DNA from: JBCBDX01 sp039822005
GTDB lineage: Bacteria; Pseudomonadota; Alphaproteobacteria; Rhizobiales; Rhizobiaceae
Length of the DNA stretch: 64,000 nt
Reading direction: 5' to 3'
Assembly: GCA_039822005.1 (NCBI GenBank)
Contig: JBCBMZ010000001.1
Location: 248,001-312,000 of the forward strand
The notes under the pieces were generated by a model. The model was not told where the DNA came from and did no database searches. It saw only the letters and a list, made by a program, of their open reading frames with translations. Of the stretch, positions 52,301-59,625 are shown piece by piece (positions within the stretch are counted from its first letter, which is position 1; each line of letters starts with the position of its first letter). The translations under genes were made by a program, and so were the position numbers.

Positions 52301-53872
52301 ATGCGCGCACTTTCGCTTCGGATATCATTGTTGACAGGTGGGCGGCGCTGGTTGTTCGCAGCACTGGCAGGTGCCCTATTCAGTTTGGTTCAGGCGCCTT
52401 TTCACCTGTTCATAGTCGGTTTTGTGTCGTTCACGCTCCTAGTCTGGCTTTTGGATGGCGTTATCGCCCGCGATGGGCGATGGGTGAATGGTGCTAAACA
52501 GGCAGCCGGAATCGGGTGGTGGTTCGGATTTGGCTATTTTATTTTTGGTCTTTGGTGGATATCCAACGCGCTTTTGGTCGAAGCGCCGGAGTTTGCGTGG
52601 TTCATCCCGGTTGCTGTGTTCGGATTGCCTGCCCTGCTCGCGCTTTTTTATGGCCTCGCCTGCGGCCTCGCTTGGCTCATATGGTCGGACAACATCACGC
52701 GCATAATGGCGCTTGGCGCCATGTTCGGCGTGACCGAATGGCTGCGCAGTTTTGTGCTCACAGGTTTTCCATGGAACGCGATCGGCTATGCGGCCATGCC
52801 TTCACCGATGTTCATGCAGTCAGCGGTGCTGGTCGGTCTGTTTGGCGTCAGCGCGCTGGCCGTAACCCTCTTCAGCCTGCCTGCGCTTCTATCCACGGGA
52901 CGTCGGGCCGGTCTCTTTATCGCCCTCGTTTACGGAATTTTGCTGGCCGGGGGACATGCAGGCTTTGGCTATTGGCGGGTCCATTTGCAGGAACCGCCGC
53001 AAACGGCCACGTCGCTCAACGTGCGCATAGTGCAGCCGGCGCTGGAGCAAGCCGACAAGGTTGCAAGGATCAACCCGACCGAACAGTTTGAGGATTTGCT
53101 GGCACTGTCATCTCTATCGGGTGAAAGTCCGCAAGCGGAAATCATTTTATGGCCGGAAACGGCGGTGCCATTTTTGCTAACCAGGCAACCGTCGGCCTTG
53201 GCCGCGATTGGCGATATGTTGGAGCCCGGCCAAACACTCTTGACCGGGGCAGTACGCGAGGAAATCTCAACGGCGCAGGGCGATGGTCAGGCGCGTTTTT
53301 TTAACTCCATAGTCGCGGTTGATGATTTGGGAATAATCCAGGGCGCAGCGGATAAAGTGCACCTTGTACCGTTTGGTGAATACCTCCCATTTGCCGAAAT
53401 TTTTAATCATTTCGGGTTGCGCGCCATCGCACAGGCGGACCGAGGTTATTCAGCCGCTGCGACCAGAAGACCGCTCAAGGTGGGGGGTATAAATATCACG
53501 CCATTGGTGTGTTATGAGGCAATTTTCCCTCACCAACTAGTGCCTGGAGACCTCATCTTGAACGTCACCAATGATGCCTGGTTCGGCAACACGCCGGGCC
53601 CGTATCAGCATATGCACCAAGCCCGCCTTAGGGCGGTTGAGGCTGGCGTACCCATGGTAAGGGTGGCCAATAACGGCATCAGCGGTGTTTTTGACGCTTA
53701 TGGCCGTGCTGTCTCATGGGTTGATTATGATGACCGGGGGGCGGTGGATGTGGCGGTCCCATTGGGATCAGCGCCGGTCAATTTCGCCTATGGTGCAAAC
53801 TACAACTTTTGGTTGATTATTGGAATTTTAGTTGCTACAGGTTGCATCGGATTGTTCAGGACAAAACGATAG
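52301..53872 (+). CDS. lnt: apolipoprotein N-acyltransferase
   Basis: A 523-residue membrane protein with about seven N-terminal spans and a periplasmic nitrilase domain. The catalytic triad is Glu286 (WPETAVPF), Lys352 (DKVHLVPFGEYLP) and Cys404 (PLVCYEAIFP), matching E. coli spacing. It N-acylates the lipoprotein Cys after LspA cleavage. ATG 52301 lies 62 bases after corC; the gap holds a small CCTC/GAGG hairpin. It is followed by a 128-base gap with a candidate promoter for the XRE gene. Confidence 0.95.
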   Translation: MRALSLRISLLTGGRRWLFAALAGALFSLVQAPFHLFIVGFVSFTLLVWLLDGVIARDGRWVNGAKQAAGIGWWFGFGYFIFGLWWISNALLVEAPEFAWFIPVAVFGLPALLALFYGLACGLAWLIWSDNITRIMALGAMFGVTEWLRSFVLTGFPWNAIGYAAMPSPMFMQSAVLVGLFGVSALAVTLFSLPALLSTGRRAGLFIALVYGILLAGGHAGFGYWRVHLQEPPQTATSLNVRIVQPALEQADKVARINPTEQFEDLLALSSLSGESPQAEIILWPETAVPFLLTRQPSALAAIGDMLEPGQTLLTGAVREEISTAQGDGQARFFNSIVAVDDLGIIQGAADKVHLVPFGEYLPFAEIFNHFGLRAIAQADRGYSAAATRRPLKVGGINITPLVCYEAIFPHQLVPGDLILNVTNDAWFGNTPGPYQHMHQARLRAVEAGVPMVRVANNGISGVFDAYGRAVSWVDYDDRGAVDVAVPLGSAPVNFAYGANYNFWLIIGILVATGCIGLFRTKR

Positions 53873-53891
53873 GGATGACGACCGCCGTTCG

Positions 53892-53920
53892 TTGACTTAG
53901 CGTCAATAAAGAGTACATAA
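53892..53920 (+). promoter_or_regulatory. candidate promoter of the XRE regulator gene with overlapping inverted repeat
   Basis: TTGACT (53892-53897) and ACATAA (53915-53920) are separated by 17 bases. The -35 is also the left arm of TTGAC-N5-GTCAA (53892-53906), a dyad that could be an operator for the encoded protein. The predicted RNA would start near 53927, about 74 bases before the ATG. Confidence 0.4.
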
Positions 53921-54000
53921 GCGAAATGCAGGTCGCCGTGGGGTGAGGCGGTCGCGTCGTTGGTCCGACATTACGCTATAAATGTTTCTAACAGGGGCCA

Positions 54001-54423
54001 ATGGTGAGCGAAAAAAAACAACCCAATCCGATTGATGTTCATGTAGGCACGCGCATCCGGTTGCGTCGAACAATGGTTTCCATGAGCCAGGAAAAGCTTG
54101 GCGAGGCGCTGGGCATAACATTTCAACAAGTGCAGAAGTATGAAAAAGGGACGAATCGCGTCGGTGCGAGTCGACTGCAAAATATAGCGGGGATCCTGAA
54201 CGTACCCGTTTCTTTCTTTTTTGAGGATGCCCCGGGCGAGAAGTCCAATTCATCCAATGAAATGGCCGAAAGCGGCTCCAATTATGTGGTGAGTTTCCTG
54301 TCCAGCTCTGAAGGGCTGCAGCTCAACCGCGCTTTTGTCAAAATTTCTGACCCGAAGGTGCGCCGAAAAATTATCGACCTTGTCAAGTCGCTGGCAGATG
54401 AAGATGAGGTACTGGAACCCTGA
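54001..54423 (+). CDS. XRE-family (Cro/CI HTH) transcriptional regulator
   Basis: A 140-residue protein. A lambda-repressor-type HTH at about 13-70 (GTRIRLRRTMVSMSQEKLGE, ITFQQVQKYEKGTNRVGAS) is followed by a short C-terminal region ending in the helix VRRKIIDLVKSLADED. This regulator type is common in Rhizobiales and has several paralogues; the copy between lnt and metK keeps this position in relatives, as far as I recall. Its targets are unknown. Inverted repeats with TTGAC arms near its own start and near metK suggest possible self-control and metK control. Confidence 0.88.
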   Translation: MVSEKKQPNPIDVHVGTRIRLRRTMVSMSQEKLGEALGITFQQVQKYEKGTNRVGASRLQNIAGILNVPVSFFFEDAPGEKSNSSNEMAESGSNYVVSFLSSSEGLQLNRAFVKISDPKVRRKIIDLVKSLADEDEVLEP

Positions 54424-54444
54424 ATGGCTGGGGCGTAAAAGGAC

Positions 54445-54460
54445 ATAAATACATATTTAT
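54445..54460. repeat. AT-rich inverted repeat between xre and metK
   Basis: ATAAATA (54445-54451) and TATTTAT (54454-54460) are exact reverse complements separated by CA, lying in a 22-base stretch of nearly pure A/T in otherwise GC-richer DNA. It begins 22 bases after the xre stop and could be an operator or an UP-like element for the metK promoter. Confidence 0.45.
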
Positions 54461-54484
54461 ATGTTTCTATTGTTGTCTGCTTGC

Positions 54485-54520
54485 TTGACGTGCCACGATT
54501 GACGCCATACCAACCGTCAA
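54485..54520 (+). promoter_or_regulatory. candidate metK promoter with TTGACG-N10-CGTCAA dyad
   Basis: TTGACG (54485-54490), 17 bases, then TACCAA (54508-54513) makes a plausible promoter about 38 bases before the metK ATG. A second TTGACG (54499-54504) and CGTCAA (54515-54520) form a 6-bp inverted repeat covering the -10. The -10 is poor, so the start is uncertain. No SAM riboswitch pattern is recognised in the short leader. Confidence 0.4.
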
Positions 54521-54550
54521 AATCGTACAGTTCGATAAGTTGGATTGAAA

Positions 54551-55825
54551 ATGACGCGGCAAAACTACCTTTTTACAAGCGAATCTGTCTCGGAGGGTCA
54601 CCCTGACAAGGTCTGTGACCGAATTTCCGATGAGGTCGTGGACATGGTCTACAAGGAAGCGCGTAAACTGGGAGACGATGCACTCTGGAAGGTTCGCGTT
54701 GCTTGTGAAACGCTGACGACTACCAATAGGGTCGTTATCGCTGGTGAAGTTCGGGTCCCCGATGTGTTTTTCAAAAAGGACAAGCAGGGTAATCTTGTCA
54801 CCGACGCCGCTGGCGAACCGGTGATTGCCCCGGGACGTTTCCGTTCCGCGGCGCGGCGCGCGATCCGTGACATTGGCTATGAGCAAAACGGGTTTCACTG
54901 GAAAACCTGCAAAATCGATGTACTGCTCCATGCGCAATCAGCGCACATTGCACAGGGTGTTGACAGTGCCGCTGACTCGCAAGGGGAAGAAGGCGCGGGC
55001 GACCAGGGCATCATGTTTGGCTTTGCTTGCGACGAGACACCGGAACTCATGCCGGCGCCGATCTTCTATTCGCACAAAATTCTTGAACTGCTTTCGGCCG
55101 CCAGAAAGTCAGGTGAGGGCGAAGCAGCCAAGCTAGGCCCGGATGCCAAGTCACAAGTCACGGTACGCTATGCGGATGGCAAGCCGAGCGAAGTAGCCAG
55201 CATAGTTCTATCCACACAGCATATGGATGACACGTGGGATTCCAAGAAAGTCCGCACAGTAGTCGAGCCCTATATTCGCGAGGCGCTGGGCGATTTGCCA
55301 GTTGCTGAAGACTGCAACTGGTACATCAACCCAACCGGTAAGTTTGTAATTGGCGGCCCGGATGGCGACGCCGGTCTGACCGGCCGCAAGATCATTGTCG
55401 ACACATATGGCGGTGCCTCGCCTCATGGCGGCGGTGCGTTTTCCGGTAAAGACACCACAAAAGTTGACCGCTCTGCGGCGTATGTCGCGCGTTATTTGGC
55501 CAAGAATGTTGTGGCTGCCGGCTTGGCAAAACGTTGCACCATTCAATTGTCCTACGCGATTGGTGTGGCACAACCGCTTTCGATTTACGTTGATACGCAT
55601 GGCACCGGCAAGGTCCATGAGAGCATCATCGAAGATGCGATCCGCGAAACGGTCGACCTGTCACCAACTGGCATTCGCAAGCATCTGAATTTGAACCGCC
55701 CGATCTATGCCAAGACAGCGGCCTACGGACATTTTGGACGCAAGGCCGGGCGTGATGGTTCTTTCTCATGGGAAAAGACCGACCTGGTGAAACCGCTCAA
55801 ACAGGCCATCAAGGCGGCGGCCTAA
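54551..55825 (+). CDS. metK: S-adenosylmethionine synthase
   Basis: A 424-residue enzyme making SAM from methionine and ATP. Landmarks are FTSESVSEGHPDKVCD (catalytic His17 region), GDQGIMFGFACDETPE, GGPDGDAGLTGRKIIVDTYG and GGGAFSGKDTTKVDRSAAY. The insertion typical of alphaproteobacterial MetK makes it about 40 residues longer than the E. coli enzyme. ATG 54551 is used; a TTG two codons earlier is in frame. trmB follows after 9 bases. Confidence 0.97.
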   Translation: MTRQNYLFTSESVSEGHPDKVCDRISDEVVDMVYKEARKLGDDALWKVRVACETLTTTNRVVIAGEVRVPDVFFKKDKQGNLVTDAAGEPVIAPGRFRSAARRAIRDIGYEQNGFHWKTCKIDVLLHAQSAHIAQGVDSAADSQGEEGAGDQGIMFGFACDETPELMPAPIFYSHKILELLSAARKSGEGEAAKLGPDAKSQVTVRYADGKPSEVASIVLSTQHMDDTWDSKKVRTVVEPYIREALGDLPVAEDCNWYINPTGKFVIGGPDGDAGLTGRKIIVDTYGGASPHGGGAFSGKDTTKVDRSAAYVARYLAKNVVAAGLAKRCTIQLSYAIGVAQPLSIYVDTHGTGKVHESIIEDAIRETVDLSPTGIRKHLNLNRPIYAKTAAYGHFGRKAGRDGSFSWEKTDLVKPLKQAIKAAA

Positions 55826-55834
55826 TCCGGCTTG

Positions 55835-56533
55835 ATGTCCGACAATCGCCGATCGCGCGCGAGCGAAGCGTTTTGGGGGCGGCGCCGGGGCAAGACACTC
55901 AAACCCCTACAAGCTGATGCGTTGCAGGCCGCGCGCACGTGTTACTTTGTTGATTTGGCCAAAGGTCCATCGGATCGGCTGGCGGACCTTTTCGGCCACG
56001 CGCCGGAAGCTATTCATCTGGAGATCGGCTTTGGTGGCGGCGAGCACTTGTTGGCGCACGCGCTGCGGCGGCCGAGTGTTGGATTTATCGGTGCCGAGCC
56101 CTTCGTCAACTCCATGGCGAAGATGGCATCGGCTATGGAAGAGGCTGATGTGAACAACATCCGTCTCTATGATGACGACGCGACCCAATTGCTGGATTGG
56201 TTGCCCAACGCTTCGCTTGATGGGATTGATCTTTTGTATCCCGACCCTTGGCCCAAACCACGCCATTGGAAACGCCGATTTGTCAGCCACAAAAACCTTG
56301 ATCGCTTCGCGCGGGTGATGAAACCGGGCGCGCTGTTTCGGTTTGCGTCTGACATCGAAACCTACGTCAACTGGACCTTGCAGCACACGCTGGTGCGCGA
56401 CGATTTCAATTGGATCGTTGAAGACGCCACCTCATGGCGAAACCCATATCCACATTGGGTGCGCACCCGCTACGAAGCCAAAGCGATCCGGGAAGAGCGC
56501 ACGCCCTGCTATTTGACGTTTGAGCGGGTTTAG
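55835..56533 (+). CDS. trmB: tRNA (guanine-N7-)-methyltransferase
   Basis: A 232-residue class I methyltransferase that makes m7G46 in tRNA. The SAM motif is LEIGFGGGEHLL, followed by IGAEPFVNSMAKM, and the catalytic loop is LYPDPWPKPRHWKRRFV. It lies directly after metK, which supplies SAM, so the two are co-transcribed. ATG 55835 is one codon after an in-frame TTG. The metK-trmB-rimP-nusA order is typical of Rhizobiales. A promoter and an intrinsic terminator separate it from rimP. Confidence 0.95.
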   Translation: MSDNRRSRASEAFWGRRRGKTLKPLQADALQAARTCYFVDLAKGPSDRLADLFGHAPEAIHLEIGFGGGEHLLAHALRRPSVGFIGAEPFVNSMAKMASAMEEADVNNIRLYDDDATQLLDWLPNASLDGIDLLYPDPWPKPRHWKRRFVSHKNLDRFARVMKPGALFRFASDIETYVNWTLQHTLVRDDFNWIVEDATSWRNPYPHWVRTRYEAKAIREERTPCYLTFERV

Positions 56534-56555
56534 CTTTCACGCTTGAATTGGGCCC

Positions 56556-56584
56556 TTGCGTGCACCAGGGCGAACGCGTATATG
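56556..56584 (+). promoter_or_regulatory. candidate promoter of the rimP-nusA-infB operon
   Basis: TTGCGT (56556-56561) and TATATG (56579-56584) are separated by exactly 17 bases. RNA would start near 56591, so the leader would contain the terminator hairpin at 56612-56642 before rimP. Confidence 0.45.
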
Positions 56585-56611
56585 CCTTCCAACAACAAAA
56601 TCTCTTTTATG

Positions 56612-56642
56612 AGAGTGGGCCCGCCGGACCCGCTCTTTTTTA
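56612..56642 (+). terminator. Rho-independent terminator / possible attenuator upstream of rimP
   Basis: AGAGTGGG (56612-56619) pairs with CCCGCTCT (56629-56636), one T-G pair included, around a 9-nt loop, and runs into TTTTTT ending at 56641. It stands 22 bases before the rimP ATG. It may end the metK-trmB transcript, act on the rimP leader, or both. The CTCT at 56602-56605 could instead pair with AGAG at 56612-56615 and open the terminator. Confidence 0.8.
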
Positions 56643-56664
56643 TTACCAGAGGCAGCGCTGATAA

Positions 56665-57288
56665 ATGAGCTTTGAACAGCTCGAGCCGATTACCGATGAT
56701 GAGCCGCGTATCGTCACAGAGACGGGCGTGGACGCCAAAGTTGCGTCCATCATCGAACCGGTTTTGAATTCAGAAGGCTATCGTCTGGTGCGTGTTCGCC
56801 TTTCAGGCATGAATGGATTGACGTTGCAAATCATGGCCGAGCGTGCCGACGGTACGATGACCGTGGAAGATTGCGAGCAGATCAGCCGCGCGATTTCGCC
56901 GCTGCTGGACGTTGAAGACCCGATCGACAAGGCCTACCATCTCGAGATGTCGTCGCCCGGTATCGACAGGCCGCTGGTGCGCAAGTCCGACTTTGCCAAA
57001 TGGCGCGGCCACATCACCAAGCTAGAAACATCGGTCATGGTCAATGGCCGCAAGCGTTTCCGTGGTACAATCACCGATGTGACGCCGGAAACCTTAACTC
57101 TGTTCAGAGATCAGCCGGCGATTGGCGAGGAAAACGAACACACAATCCCGTTCGATACCGTCGCTGATGCCCGGTTGATCCTGACCGACGAATTGATCCG
57201 CGCCTCGTTGAAGGCTGACAAGGCTGCCCGTGCCGCGCGTGGAGAAACAAATCAAGACGGGGATGCGTTCCCGCCTGACGAAGATTGA
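56665..57288 (+). CDS. rimP: ribosome maturation factor RimP
   Basis: A 207-residue protein with the two RimP domains. The N-terminal one is EPVLNSEGYRLVRVRLSG, EDCEQISRAISPLLDVED and YHLEMSSPGIDRPLVRKSDF. The C-terminal Sm-like domain (about 105-170) is followed by a charged tail (KADKAARAARGETNQDGD) longer than in E. coli. It assists 30S assembly. ATG 56665 is only 22 bases after the terminator T run. nusA follows after 41 bases. Confidence 0.94.
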   Translation: MSFEQLEPITDDEPRIVTETGVDAKVASIIEPVLNSEGYRLVRVRLSGMNGLTLQIMAERADGTMTVEDCEQISRAISPLLDVEDPIDKAYHLEMSSPGIDRPLVRKSDFAKWRGHITKLETSVMVNGRKRFRGTITDVTPETLTLFRDQPAIGEENEHTIPFDTVADARLILTDELIRASLKADKAARAARGETNQDGDAFPPDED

Positions 57289-57329
57289 GATTTGAATATA
57301 GCAAGCTGGATCCCCAGAAGGAGAAATAA

Positions 57330-58940
57330 ATGGCTGTCAGTGCAAACAAGCTGGAGCTGATCCAAATCGCCGACGCCGTGGCGCGCGAAAAGCTGATCGA
57401 CAAGAACATTGTCATCGAAGCGATGGCGGATGCCATTCAGAAGGCAGCAAAATCGCGCTATGGACAGGAAACCGATGTGCGTGCGGATATCAATGCGCAA
57501 ACGGGCGAAATTCGCCTCCGCCGCGTCCTGACCGTGGTTGAGGAAGTTGAAAATCCCGACGCAGAAATCACGCTGAGCGATGGTCAGTCAAGAGATGCGA
57601 ACGCGACGATCGGCACCGAGTTTGAAGATCCGCTGCCACCGCTTGATTTCGGCCGCATCGCCGCACAATCAGCCAAACAGGTTATCGTTCAAAAAGTGCG
57701 CGAAGCGGAACGTGATCAACAGTTTGATGAATTCAAGGACCGCGTCGGCGAGGTCATCAACGGCACCGTCAAGCGCATGGAATATGGCAATGTGATCATG
57801 GATCTGGGGCGGGGCGAAGGCATCATTCGACGCGACGAACTGATCCCGCGTGAAGCGTACCGTTACGGCGACCGTGTGCGAGCCTATATTTATGATGTGC
57901 GCCGCGAACAGCGCGGACCGCAGATTTTTCTTTCACGCACACATCCGCAATTCATGGCCAAGCTCTTCCAGATGGAAGTGCCTGAAATCTACGATGGCAT
58001 CATTGAAATTCGTGCGGTCGCCCGTGACCCGGGTTCGCGCGCCAAGATTGCAGTGATCTCTAACGACAACGCGATCGACCCTGTCGGTGCATGTGTCGGT
58101 ATGCGTGGGTCACGCGTGCAGGCAGTCGTCGGCGAATTGCAAGGCGAGAAAATCGACATCATCCCTTGGCAGCCGGAGCCCGCTTCTTTCATCGTTAATG
58201 CGTTGCAACCGGCTGAAGTGGCCAAAGTTGTTCTCGACGAGGACGCTGAACGTATCGAAGTGGTGGTCCCAGACGAACAATTGTCGCTGGCCATCGGTCG
58301 CCGTGGCCAAAATGTGCGCCTGGCTTCCCAGCTGACAGGCTGGGACATCGACATCCTGACCGAGGTCGAAGAATCGGCGCGCCGTCAGAAGGAATTTACC
58401 GAACGGTCGCAGCTCTTCATGGAAGCGCTCGATGTTGATGAAATGGTCGGCCAGGTTCTGGCGTCGGAAGGCTTCTCGTCCATCGAGGAAGTGGCCTATG
58501 TGGATGCCGAGGAAGTGGCATCCATCGACGGTTTTGGTGAGGAAATGGGGGCCGAAATTCAGGAACGCGCACGTGACTATCTGGATCGCGTTGAAGCTGA
58601 AAATGACGCCAAACGCCGTGAACTTGGCGTCGAAGATGAAATACTGCAAGTCCCTGGTATCAACACGGCGATGTTGGTGACACTTGGCGCAGACGGGATC
58701 AAGACGCTCGAGGACTTTGCCGGTTGTGCCGTGGATGATTTTGTCGGCTGGCGTGAGCGCAAGGATGGCGAAACCAAAGTCTTTGATGGCCTCTTTACGA
58801 AATACAATACAACGCGCGAAGAAGCAGAAGAGATGGTCATCGCGGCACGCTTGGCCGTCGGTTGGATGACCGAAGAAGACCTCGTTCAAGGCGATGAGGA
58901 AGCGGAAGGCGAAGAGCAGCCCGAGGAGGCGCAGGCCTGA
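57330..58940 (+). CDS. nusA: transcription termination/antitermination protein NusA
   Basis: A 536-residue factor that binds RNA polymerase and modulates pausing, termination and antitermination. The N-terminal domain spans about 1-130, the S1 domain about 135-200 (GEVINGTVKRMEYGNVIMDL), and the two KH domains about 210-350 (DPVGACVGMRGSRVQAVVGE, LAIGRRGQNVRLASQLTGW). C-terminal helix-hairpin-helix repeats and an acidic tail follow. GGAGAAATAA lies before ATG 57330. Its location after an attenuator-like leader invites the idea of self-control. Confidence 0.96.
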   Translation: MAVSANKLELIQIADAVAREKLIDKNIVIEAMADAIQKAAKSRYGQETDVRADINAQTGEIRLRRVLTVVEEVENPDAEITLSDGQSRDANATIGTEFEDPLPPLDFGRIAAQSAKQVIVQKVREAERDQQFDEFKDRVGEVINGTVKRMEYGNVIMDLGRGEGIIRRDELIPREAYRYGDRVRAYIYDVRREQRGPQIFLSRTHPQFMAKLFQMEVPEIYDGIIEIRAVARDPGSRAKIAVISNDNAIDPVGACVGMRGSRVQAVVGELQGEKIDIIPWQPEPASFIVNALQPAEVAKVVLDEDAERIEVVVPDEQLSLAIGRRGQNVRLASQLTGWDIDILTEVEESARRQKEFTERSQLFMEALDVDEMVGQVLASEGFSSIEEVAYVDAEEVASIDGFGEEMGAEIQERARDYLDRVEAENDAKRRELGVEDEILQVPGINTAMLVTLGADGIKTLEDFAGCAVDDFVGWRERKDGETKVFDGLFTKYNTTREEAEEMVIAARLAVGWMTEEDLVQGDEEAEGEEQPEEAQA

Positions 58941-58942
58941 GT

Positions 58943-59599
58943 TTGGAACATGCAGCAGCACCGGTTGAATCGCAGGAGCGTGATGCCGAAATGAATGATC
59001 GAAGATGCATCGTGACCGGTGAGTCAGGTGACGCAGACATGCTGTTGCGTTTTGTTGCCGGGCCAGACGGTCAAATAGTGCCCGATATCAGGCGCAAGCT
59101 CCCCGGGCGGGGGTGCTGGGTGACCGGCACGCGGGCAAATGTGCAAATGGCGGTATCGAAAACGCTGTTTGCGCGTGGCTTGAAAACAAAAGTGATCGTA
59201 GCCGACGATTTGGCCGATCAGGTTGATGGCTTGCTTGCAACCGCAGCGGTGCAATCACTGGTCATGGCACGCAAGGCTGGTGACGCGACATCTGGGTCTA
59301 TGCAAGTGGACAAAGCCGTTCGTTCTGGCCGCGCACTGGCGGTTTTGCACGCGGTAGAAGCGGCGCCTGACGGGGTTCGCAAGATCGACCAGGCCCGACG
59401 GGCAACGGTTCATTTGGGCGGGCCGGAAACAATGACTTTCTCCACTTTGACTTTGGAGCAAATGAGTTTTGCATTCGGGGGCGGAAATGTAATACATGCA
59501 GCCGTGCTTGACGGCGGTGCCGGCTCTGCCGCATTGCGGCGGCTGGAACAACTGGCGCGTTACCGCGGCAATGACGGATTTATGGACGCAGCGCGATAA
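58943..59599 (+). CDS. YlxR-family RNA-binding protein (COG2740) with L7Ae-like C-terminal part
   Basis: About 218 residues. The YlxR domain shows RRCIVTGES, LLRFVAGPDGQIVPDIRRKLPGRGCWVTG, and a C-terminal L7Ae-like region resembling the related YlxQ fold (about 95-180). It is thought to bind RNA or nucleoid DNA, and the function is unclear. The start is TTG 58943, two bases after the nusA stop; ATG 58991 lies just before the conserved core and is a shorter option. The position between nusA and infB is diagnostic. Confidence 0.88.
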   Translation: MEHAAAPVESQERDAEMNDRRCIVTGESGDADMLLRFVAGPDGQIVPDIRRKLPGRGCWVTGTRANVQMAVSKTLFARGLKTKVIVADDLADQVDGLLATAAVQSLVMARKAGDATSGSMQVDKAVRSGRALAVLHAVEAAPDGVRKIDQARRATVHLGGPETMTFSTLTLEQMSFAFGGGNVIHAAVLDGGAGSAALRRLEQLARYRGNDGFMDAAR

Positions 59600-59625
59600 C
59601 CGCGCGGCGAAGGAAATGGACATTT

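Noticed and set aside
54424..54550. SAM riboswitch upstream of metK
   Set aside because: I looked for SAM-II and SAM/SAH patterns; the stem needed around TTGACGTGCC has no partner and the leader is too short for the larger classes. A covariance-model search would settle it.
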